Assembly: GCF_947499585.1 (NCBI RefSeq)
Contig: NZ_CANMOO010000001.1
Location: forward strand, 930,001-994,000
Length of the DNA: 64,000 nucleotides
Direction: 5' to 3'
DNA from: an uncultured Allomuricauda sp.
Lineage (GTDB): Bacteria > Bacteroidota > Bacteroidia > Flavobacteriales > Flavobacteriaceae
This document shows positions 38,884-46,094 of this stretch, piece by piece (within the stretch, counting starts at the first letter, position 1; every line of letters begins with the position of its first letter). Position numbers and translations under genes: made by a program. The notes beneath the pieces were generated by a model. The model saw only the letters and a list, made by a program, of their open reading frames with translations. It did not search any database and was not told where the DNA came from.

Positions 38884-39504
38884 ATGGCGGAGCTGATAAA
38901 GCTTTATGAAGAAAACCCAAACCCTAAACAAGTAGAGAAAATTGGGAAGGTGCTACGAAAAGGCGGGTTGATTATTTATCCCACTGATACCGTATATGGT
39001 CTGGGGTGCGACATCACGAACTCTAGAGCTTTGGCAAAAATTGCCCGTATAAAAGGTATAAAGTTGGAAAAAGCGAACTGGTCTTTTATCTGTGCAGATT
39101 TAAGCAACCTTTCAGATTTTGTAAGACAAATAGATTCGGTAACGTTCAAAATTTTAAAGAGAGCCCTTCCCGGCCCCTATACTTTTATTCTCCCGGGCAA
39201 TAACAGCCTTCCGAAGGACTTTAAAAAAAAGAAAACCGTAGGGATAAGAGTGCCTGATAATGAGATTGTAAAGGCCTTGGTCAAAGAATTGGGAAATCCT
39301 ATTGTTTCTACTTCTATCTATGATGAAGATGATATTTTAGAATACACAACCGACCCAGAACTTATATTTGAGAAATGGGAGAATTTGGTGGATATAGTTA
39401 TTGATGGAGGATATGGCGGAAACATAGCCTCCACAGTTATTGATCTATCCACTGGGCAGCCTGAAGTTATAAGGGAAGGTAAAGGTAGTCTGGATATTTT
39501 TTAA
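38884..39504 (+). CDS. YrdC/Sua5/YciO-family L-threonylcarbamoyladenylate synthase-like protein
   Basis: 206 residues. The single YrdC domain is clear: GGLIIYPTDTVYGLGCDI, then KRALPGPYTFILPGN and VGIRVPDN, PIVSTSIYDEDD. It is a YciO-like length without the Sua5 C-terminal domain. Sua5/YrdC makes threonylcarbamoyl-AMP for the t6A modification of tRNAs; YciO members are related and less well understood. It is monocistronic and followed by a strong terminator. Confidence 0.88.
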   Translation: MAELIKLYEENPNPKQVEKIGKVLRKGGLIIYPTDTVYGLGCDITNSRALAKIARIKGIKLEKANWSFICADLSNLSDFVRQIDSVTFKILKRALPGPYTFILPGNNSLPKDFKKKKTVGIRVPDNEIVKALVKELGNPIVSTSIYDEDDILEYTTDPELIFEKWENLVDIVIDGGYGGNIASTVIDLSTGQPEVIREGKGSLDIF

Positions 39505-39521
39505 GAAAGCTTCTAAAAACA

Positions 39522-39545
39522 AAAAGCGGCCCTAAGGCCGCTTTT
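39522..39545. terminator. Bidirectional intrinsic terminator
   Basis: AAAAGCGGCC (39522-39531), loop CTAA, GGCCGCTTTT (39536-39545). It lies 17 bp after the YrdC-family stop and 21 bp from the convergent OmpA lipoprotein stop, and can serve both. Confidence 0.88.
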
Positions 39546-39566
39546 AAATTTACTTTATAATATAAA

Positions 39567-40439
39567 TTATTTTCCAGACCCACCAATTGCAGGATCTTTC
39601 ATTCCTTCTTCTATCATGTTATAGAATTGGTCAATTTTTGGAAGAACAACAATACGCGTTCTTCTATTTTTTGCCCTTTCAGCTGCAGTATCGTTTGATG
39701 CCAATGGAACATAAAAACTTCTTCCGGCAGCGGTCATACGTTCAGGAGCCACGTTAAAATCTTTTTGCAATGTTCTTACAATAGCTGTTGCTCTTTTTGC
39801 ACTTAAGTCCCAGTTGTCTACCAAAACACCACTAGAATAAGGAACGTTGTCCGTATGCCCTTCTACTAAAAATTCGAAATCTGGTTTGTTGTTTACAACT
39901 TTAGCAACTTTGCCTAAGACTCCTTTGGCAGCATTGGTTATGTTGTAACTTCCGCTTCTGAACAACAATTTATCAGAAATAGAAACAAAGACCACACCTT
40001 TCTCAACACTTATTTCAATGTCTTCATCATCCAAATTGCCCAGAACTCCTTTTAAACTTTGTACCAAAGAAAGATTTACAGAATCTCTTCTTGTAACAGC
40101 ATCTTGCAACTTTCTAATGGTTAAGTCTTTTTCTTGCAGACTTTCAAGAGATTTTTCAAGATTTTCAGCACCTTTTGTGGTTAATGTAGTCAAATTACCC
40201 ATGTTGTTGATCAACTCTTGGTTGTTTGCTTTCAAAAACGCGTTTTGATCTTCTAGGGTTTGCAATTTTGAAGTTGCAGACGCTTTCTCCTCTAAACAAT
40301 CGTTAAGTTTAACAGTTGCCGAGTTCAAAAGATCTTGGGTTTCTTTTTGCTGTGCTTCTAGCTCAGCATATTTTTTTTGTGATACACATGATGACAATAA
40401 AATTGCCATTGTTAATGTTCCTAGGAAAACTTTTTTCAT
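39567..40439 (-). CDS. OmpA-family lipoprotein
   Basis: 290 residues. A lipobox (LLSSC, Cys18) is followed by a coiled coil of about 100 residues, then an OmpA C-terminal domain: FLVEGHTDNVPYSSG with the peptidoglycan-binding Asp and Arg pattern, WDLSAKRATAIVRTL, and the terminal NRRTRIVVLP. The protein should tether the outer membrane to peptidoglycan as Pal/OmpA proteins do. A consensus -7 box stands 47 bp upstream of the predicted 5' end. It resembles the degenerate protein at 30544-31317. Confidence 0.9.
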   Translation of the reverse strand: MKKVFLGTLTMAILLSSCVSQKKYAELEAQQKETQDLLNSATVKLNDCLEEKASATSKLQTLEDQNAFLKANNQELINNMGNLTTLTTKGAENLEKSLESLQEKDLTIRKLQDAVTRRDSVNLSLVQSLKGVLGNLDDEDIEISVEKGVVFVSISDKLLFRSGSYNITNAAKGVLGKVAKVVNNKPDFEFLVEGHTDNVPYSSGVLVDNWDLSAKRATAIVRTLQKDFNVAPERMTAAGRSFYVPLASNDTAAERAKNRRTRIVVLPKIDQFYNMIEEGMKDPAIGGSGK

Positions 40440-40492
40440 AATCTGAATGTATAAATTAAGGATTGTTAAATATCAATGCTAAAATGGTCAGG

Positions 40493-40500
40493 CAAAATTA
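40493..40500 (-). promoter_or_regulatory. Predicted -7 box of the OmpA lipoprotein gene
   Basis: On the minus strand this reads TAATTTTG, an exact TAnnTTTG match, 53 bp before the ATG at 40439. No clear -33 TTTG at the proper spacing; the call rests on the -7 match and position. Confidence 0.45.
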
Positions 40501-40533
40501 GATAAAAATGAAATTTTAAATATTTCGCCATCG

Positions 40534-41535
40534 TTAATCTTTTACTAAAATGTTAAAATTCTTTATTTGATGTACGAAATGAGACCAGACTATGGATGTT
40601 GTTGAATAGTACTTTAATATAAAATTAGCTTTTTCTCTTTTTTTGTAAAACCTCTTAAAGTTAGCATAAAAACTTAGATGTGCGCGCAGAATGGCAAAGC
40701 AATGGTTAAACCTAAATTGAAAAACAAAACGTAAAGCGGCTATACCATCTAATATCAGTCGCAAAAAAATTATGGATAATGCCTTTTTTCTTGGCAGGTT
40801 TTTGGTGATGGAATACAGAGAGTTCCTGAAATTAAGAAATGTCTTTTTTGGGTTCATATTCTTTAAGGTAGAACCCCCTAAATGATATACTTGGCTCTCT
40901 CCTACATAATATACCTTGTGATTTGAATTTTTGGCCCTCCAGCAAAGGTCGATTTCTTCTTGATGGGCAAAATAATCTTCATCAAATCCTTTAAGGGCTT
41001 TAAAAACATCACTCTTAATAAACATGCAGGCACCAGTAGCCCAAAAGACTTCTTTTATATCATCGTATTGACCTTCATCCTTTTCCAAAGCTTGAAATAT
41101 TCTACCACGACAAAACGGATACCCCAATTTATCAATAAAGCCACCTGCTGCACCAGCATACTCAAAATATTCCTTTCGTTTTAAATCCAATATCTTGGGC
41201 TGTATGATGGCTGCTTCGGGGATTTTGTTAAAAGCCTTGAGTATAGGGTTCAACCAATTGGCGGTGACTTCAACATCAGAATTTAAAAGGCAAAAAATAT
41301 CAGCCTCGATGTTCTTTAATCCATCATTGTATCCTTTTGCAAACCCACCGTTTGTAGCATTTTGGACAATACCTATAGTTGGGTAGGTATCTTTTATAAA
41401 TGCAACAGAATCATCTGTACTGGCATTGTCAACAACATATATACTTGCTCCATGTGAATGGGCAATAACCGAGGGAAGAAATTTTTCTAGCAATGTCTTC
41501 CCGTTCCAATTTAGTATGACAACGGCGACTTTCAA
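40534..41535 (-). CDS. Glycosyltransferase family 2 protein
   Basis: 333 residues. The GT-A start VVILNWNGKTLLEKFLPSV, VVDNASTDDS, LNSDVEVT (a DXD-like acidic site) and ATGACMFIKSDVFKALKGFD are typical of family 2 glycosyltransferases of the rhamnosyltransferase kind. There is a basic, hydrophobic C-terminal part that may associate with the membrane. Translation starts at a TTG (41535); no upstream ATG is available. Acceptor unknown. It is 12 bp downstream of the HsdR_N-like gene on the same strand. Confidence 0.9.
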   Translation of the reverse strand: MKVAVVILNWNGKTLLEKFLPSVIAHSHGASIYVVDNASTDDSVAFIKDTYPTIGIVQNATNGGFAKGYNDGLKNIEADIFCLLNSDVEVTANWLNPILKAFNKIPEAAIIQPKILDLKRKEYFEYAGAAGGFIDKLGYPFCRGRIFQALEKDEGQYDDIKEVFWATGACMFIKSDVFKALKGFDEDYFAHQEEIDLCWRAKNSNHKVYYVGESQVYHLGGSTLKNMNPKKTFLNFRNSLYSITKNLPRKKALSIIFLRLILDGIAALRFVFQFRFNHCFAILRAHLSFYANFKRFYKKREKANFILKYYSTTSIVWSHFVHQIKNFNILVKD

Positions 41536-41547
41536 AACGGGAGCAAA

Positions 41548-41994
41548 TTAACGGCTAAAATCAGGAAATTCCTTCAAAAACCTATATTTTTCATTTTCAA
41601 GATCCATTTCGCAATAATAATGGTCAATACCATTGGTCACCATTAGGTAGTTGGATTTTAAAAGATAATTGTACTGTGCAATCTGATCAAACGTGGTTTG
41701 ATCAATTTTTATATCTGGTGATTTGCACTCTACCAAGATTTCTATAGCTCCATTTGGTTTAAAAACGACAATGTCATAACGCTTTTTTAGATTGTTGACA
41801 ACCAGTTGCTTTTCTATATTGATAAGACTCTTGGGGTATTTTTTTGTTGAAATTAAATAGTGAATTACGTGTTGACGCACCCATTCCTCCGGTTGTAGTA
41901 CCACAAATTTTTTACGAATCACATCAAAGATATGGAGCCTATTTTCGCTATTTTTGATTCTAAACGAATACTTGGGAAAGTTCAACGCTTGCAT
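41548..41994 (-). CDS. Free-standing HsdR_N-like PD-(D/E)XK protein
   Basis: 148 residues. RYDIVVF holds D74 and ILVECKSPD holds E89 and K91: the PD-(D/E)XK triad of the type I restriction HsdR N-terminal nuclease domain, here without the helicase part. HVIHYLISTKKYP and FDQIAQYNYLL give the flanking conserved helices. Similar proteins stand next to holA in many Bacteroidota; their role is unknown. It is divergent from holA, 26 bp between starts, with the glycosyltransferase downstream. Confidence 0.8.
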   Translation of the reverse strand: MQALNFPKYSFRIKNSENRLHIFDVIRKKFVVLQPEEWVRQHVIHYLISTKKYPKSLINIEKQLVVNNLKKRYDIVVFKPNGAIEILVECKSPDIKIDQTTFDQIAQYNYLLKSNYLMVTNGIDHYYCEMDLENEKYRFLKEFPDFSR

Positions 41995-42020
41995 TGGACA
42001 AATTTGATGATTTTTTCTGA

Positions 42021-43022
42021 ATGGATAGGATAAAGGAAATTGTTGCGAACATTAATCAAGGGACACCAAAACCTATTTATTTTTTGATGGGTGATGAACC
42101 CTATTATATTGATAAGATTTCAAAATACATTTCGGATAATGTATTGACGGAAGAAGAGAAAGGATTTAATCAAATGGTTCTTTATGGAAGGGAAACCAGC
42201 GTAGATGACGTAATTTCAAATGCCAAACGCTTCCCTATGATGGCCCAATATCAGGTTGTCATTGTAAAAGAAGCGCAGCATCTCTCTCGTAACATTGAAA
42301 ACTTTAGTGCTTACGTTGAGAATCCGCAACCTACTACCATACTTGTAATTTGCTATAAATACAAAAAGCTGGACAAGCGAAAAAAGCTGTATAAAACCAT
42401 TCAAAAAAATGGCGAACTTTTTGAAAGTAAAAAACTGTATGAGAATCAGGTTTCCGAATGGATACGGAGGACATTAAGCGGAAGAAAACGCAAGATTTCC
42501 CCAAAAGCCTGTATGTTGCTTGTGGAGTTTTTAGGGACTGATTTAAGTAAAATCAGTAACGAATTAGATAAGTTGGCCATAGTTGTGCCGGAAACAATAG
42601 AAATTACACCAGAGCTGATTGAGCAGCATATTGGATTCAGTAAAGACTTCAATAATTTTGAACTTAAAAAAGCTATTGGAGAAAGGAATGTGGGTAAGGC
42701 CACCCGTATTATTAATTATTTTTCGCAAAACCCCAAGGATAATCCATTTGTGGTTACCATTACCTTGTTGAACACTTTTTTCACCCAACTTTTGCAATAT
42801 CATGGGCTTAATGACCATTCTCCCGGCAACGTGGCCAAAGTACTTGGTATAAATCCATATTTTGTAAATGAATTTACCGTTGCAGCAAAAAATTATCCTA
42901 TGAAAAGTGTGAGTGGGATAATCTCAAGTTTACGACAACTGGATTTAAAAAGTAAAGGAGTTGGCGCAAACAATATCGCACAGGCCGATCTTCTAAAAGA
43001 ACTGCTTATAAAAATTGCATAG
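42021..43022 (+). CDS. holA: DNA polymerase III delta subunit
   Basis: 333 residues. The three-domain clamp-loader delta is recognised from PIYFLMGDEPYYIDKI at the start, RFPMMAQYQVVIVKEAQ, LVEFLGTDLSKISNELDKLA and the C-terminal collar region (LRQLDLKSKGVG...LLKELLIKI). No P-loop is expected in delta. It opens the beta clamp during replication. It ends 2 bp before the convergent DoxX gene. Confidence 0.93.
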   Translation: MDRIKEIVANINQGTPKPIYFLMGDEPYYIDKISKYISDNVLTEEEKGFNQMVLYGRETSVDDVISNAKRFPMMAQYQVVIVKEAQHLSRNIENFSAYVENPQPTTILVICYKYKKLDKRKKLYKTIQKNGELFESKKLYENQVSEWIRRTLSGRKRKISPKACMLLVEFLGTDLSKISNELDKLAIVVPETIEITPELIEQHIGFSKDFNNFELKKAIGERNVGKATRIINYFSQNPKDNPFVVTITLLNTFFTQLLQYHGLNDHSPGNVAKVLGINPYFVNEFTVAAKNYPMKSVSGIISSLRQLDLKSKGVGANNIAQADLLKELLIKIA

Positions 43023-43024
43023 AC

Positions 43025-43402
43025 CTATTTCTTGTCTACACTATATTTTCCAGGTCCCAATAGGAAAACAACAATAAAAATTGTAGCATAAAGCAATGCC
43101 AATTCTTTCTTCCCAAAAGGGTCAGCTCCATGAACTACTATGGCCGCAACAAGCATTGTAATTGTTGTGGGGACAGCGGCCCAACGAGTTTTAAAGCCAA
43201 TGATTATAAGGATAGGACATATAAACTCACCAATTACAGTCAAGAAGAGGGTAGGAGCCTGGCCAATCCCCAATGGATTGGGAAAATCAGTATTACCACT
43301 TATAAGATTCTGAAATTTTGGGTAACCATGGGTCAACATAAAAGCAGAAGGGACAATCCTAAGAAGAGCAAGTCCCAAATGTATTAGAATATTGTTTTTC
43401 AT
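43025..43402 (-). CDS. DoxX-family membrane protein
   Basis: 125 residues, four predicted transmembrane helices. The family start ALLRIVPSAFMLTHGYPKF and the NPLGIG and GEFICPILIIIGFKTRWAA segments identify a DoxX/quinol-oxidase-subunit-like protein. Most family members have no known role; some act in redox stress. Convergent with holA. Confidence 0.87.
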   Translation of the reverse strand: MKNNILIHLGLALLRIVPSAFMLTHGYPKFQNLISGNTDFPNPLGIGQAPTLFLTVIGEFICPILIIIGFKTRWAAVPTTITMLVAAIVVHGADPFGKKELALLYATIFIVVFLLGPGKYSVDKK

Positions 43403-43524
43403 TGAAAGGGGGAATTTAATTTTCGTGAAAGTATAAATTATGTCTTAATGAAAACAATAATTATTTATTAAAAAAAATGTTAAGTCGAAAGCCAAGTAGA
43501 TTTCAATATTGAAGTTATTACGAT

Positions 43525-45936
43525 TTAACCCATTGCAGGATAAGATTGGGGATCAACTTCATTCATGATTTCATACACCTTTTCAAACATATCTTCTGCA
43601 TTTGGTTTTGAAAAATAATCACCATCTGAAGCATATGCAGGACGATGAGCTTTTGCAGTAAGTGTTTGTGGTGCACTATCTAAATATTTATAAGCTCCTT
43701 GTTTTTCAATAATTTCTTGAAGCAAATATGCAGAACACCCGCCAGGCACATCCTCATCTATTATAAGAAGTCTATTTGTCTTTTTCAAACTCTTTGTCAA
43801 GTCATGTTCAAGATCAAAGGGGAGAAGAGACTGGGCATCTATGACCTCGGCATCAATACCAACCTCTATTAATTCTTGCGCAACTTTTTCAACAATCCTT
43901 AATGTAGATCCATAAGAAAGTAGCGTAATATCCTGGCCTTCTTTTATGGTTTCCACTTTTCCGATAGGAGTACAGAATTCACCAAGATTCTCAGGCTTTT
44001 TCTCTTTTAGGCGATAACCATTAAGGCTTTCAATAACCAGCGCAGGTTCATCACTTTTCATTAATGTATTGTAAAATCCAGCAGCTTGGGTCATATTTCT
44101 AGGCACCAAAATGTACATTCCCCTAAGAAGGTGAATTAATCCGCCCATTTGCGATCCAGAATGCCAGATACCTTCTAATCTGTGCCCGCGAGTTCTTACA
44201 ATTAAAGGCGCTTTTTGTTTTCCGGCGGTACGGTATAATAATGTTGCCAAATCGTCACTAAGGGTTTGCAGCGCGTATAGGATATAATCTAAGTATTGAA
44301 TTTCTGCAATGGGTCTTAATCCTCTTAGAGCAAGCCCTATACCTTGGCCAATAATGGTCGTCTCACGAATTCCTGTATCTGTAACTCGAAGCGGCCCATA
44401 TTTTTTTTGTAATCCTTCAAGTCCTTGGTTTACATCACCAATATTTCCGGTATCCTCTCCAAAAACCAATGCTTCTGGGTATTTTTCAAAAAGTGCATCA
44501 AAATTATCACGCAGAATTACTCTTCCATCCACTTGCTCTGCATCATTTAAGTATGATGGTTCAAAAACTTCAACGCTAAGGGCGCTATTGGCCTGTTCGC
44601 TATAGAGGTGAGAACTAAATCTAGGCTGTGTTGCAGCCATAAAGTTTTCAGTCCATTGTTGAAGTGCTAATTTTTCTTGTGTTGTTTCTCCTAGGAGATA
44701 CCTTAAAGCCCTTCTTGATTTTACCGCTAAATCTTTTTTTAGTGGTTCTTCAATGGCTATTAGATCATTCTTCAATTTTGATATAAAACTACGATTGGCA
44801 CTTTTTTGAGCAGCATTTTCAAGTAGCTGGACCAGTTGTTTTTTTGCATCAAGATGTGGTCTTAGAAATTCTGCCCACGCTTCTTTTTTTGCAGCACGCA
44901 CCTTTTGTTTTATTTCCCTTTCCAAGCTTTTCAGCTCTTCCTCGGTATAAATACCATTTTCAAGAATCCATTCTCGAAAGCGCTTATTACAATCATTCTC
45001 ACGTTCCCATAATAGTCGCTCTTCAGATTTGTAACGTTCATGTGAACCTGAAGTGGAATGGCCTTGCGGTTGGGTAAGTTCCGTTACATGAATCAAAACC
45101 GGCACATGATTTTCCCTTGCTATTTCTGATGCATTTTCAAAAGCATGGATGAGCGCAGTATAATCCCATCCAGCAACTTTTAAAATTTCATATCCATCAT
45201 TGTTATCATCACGTTGTAACCCTTTTAAAACTTCGGATATATCTCCTTTTGTTGTATGAAATTCTGCAGGAACAGAAATGCCATAAGCATCATCCCAAAC
45301 ACACATTACCAAAGGTACTTGAAGAACCCCCGCCGCATTGATGGTTTCAAAAAAATGCCCTTCACTTGTACTTGCATTGCCAATAGTCCCCCAAGCTACT
45401 TCATTACCATTAATGGAGAAATTGGTTTGTTCAATATCCTTAAGGTTGCGGTAAATTTTAGATGCTTGTGCCAAGCCTAATAGCCGTGGCATTTGACCGG
45501 CGGTGCATGAAATGTCTGCACTGCTGTTCTTTTGTTTTGTTAAATCTTTCCAGGTACCATCTTCATTTAGACTATGTGTTGCAAAATGGCCACCCATTTG
45601 TCGGCCAGCGCTCATGGGTTCTTTTGCTATATCCGTAGTAGCGTAAAGTCCATGAAAAAACTCTTTTGGGCTGAGATACCCAAGGGCCATCATAAATGTT
45701 TGATCACGGTAATAACCGCTCCTAAAGTCTCCATCTTGGAAGGCTCTGGCCATGGCCAATTGTGGCAATTCTTTGCCATCCCCAAAAATTCCAAATTTGG
45801 CCTTACCGGAGAGTACTTCCCGTCTACCCAATAAACTACATTCCCTACTGGTAACAGCCAATTCATAATCGTTTAAGATTTGAGACTGAAAATCATCAAA
45901 GGAAATATCGTTTCTAGTGCTGGAATCTGGCTTCAT
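43525..45936 (-). CDS. Branched-chain 2-oxoacid dehydrogenase E1, fused alpha and beta
   Basis: About 803 residues from the ATG at 45936 (a TTG at 45948 would add four). The N-terminal half is E1-alpha: GRQMGGHFATHS, GTIGNASTSEGHFFETINAAGV (thiamine diphosphate and Mg region), SVPAEFHTTKGDI. The C-terminal half is E1-beta: FGEDTGNIGDVNQGL, EIQYLDYILYALQ, HSGSQMGGLIHLL and a transketolase C-terminal domain with LLSYGSTLRIV. It oxidatively decarboxylates the 2-oxo acids of valine, leucine and isoleucine. E2 and E3 are not in this window. The fusion is common in Bacteroidota. Confidence 0.92.
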   Translation of the reverse strand: MKPDSSTRNDISFDDFQSQILNDYELAVTSRECSLLGRREVLSGKAKFGIFGDGKELPQLAMARAFQDGDFRSGYYRDQTFMMALGYLSPKEFFHGLYATTDIAKEPMSAGRQMGGHFATHSLNEDGTWKDLTKQKNSSADISCTAGQMPRLLGLAQASKIYRNLKDIEQTNFSINGNEVAWGTIGNASTSEGHFFETINAAGVLQVPLVMCVWDDAYGISVPAEFHTTKGDISEVLKGLQRDDNNDGYEILKVAGWDYTALIHAFENASEIARENHVPVLIHVTELTQPQGHSTSGSHERYKSEERLLWERENDCNKRFREWILENGIYTEEELKSLEREIKQKVRAAKKEAWAEFLRPHLDAKKQLVQLLENAAQKSANRSFISKLKNDLIAIEEPLKKDLAVKSRRALRYLLGETTQEKLALQQWTENFMAATQPRFSSHLYSEQANSALSVEVFEPSYLNDAEQVDGRVILRDNFDALFEKYPEALVFGEDTGNIGDVNQGLEGLQKKYGPLRVTDTGIRETTIIGQGIGLALRGLRPIAEIQYLDYILYALQTLSDDLATLLYRTAGKQKAPLIVRTRGHRLEGIWHSGSQMGGLIHLLRGMYILVPRNMTQAAGFYNTLMKSDEPALVIESLNGYRLKEKKPENLGEFCTPIGKVETIKEGQDITLLSYGSTLRIVEKVAQELIEVGIDAEVIDAQSLLPFDLEHDLTKSLKKTNRLLIIDEDVPGGCSAYLLQEIIEKQGAYKYLDSAPQTLTAKAHRPAYASDGDYFSKPNAEDMFEKVYEIMNEVDPQSYPAMG

Positions 45937-46094
45937 AGACGGTTGCAAATTTCTGCAAATTTACGAAAATCAGTTCAGAAAAGCAATGAGTAGTCTTGTT
46001 AATAAAGTAACAATTTTGTAAAAAATGTTTAAAATAATAAAGAATTATTCAGTCATGACTTGTTAAAACGCTATTTCGTTGCGAATATTTTAAA

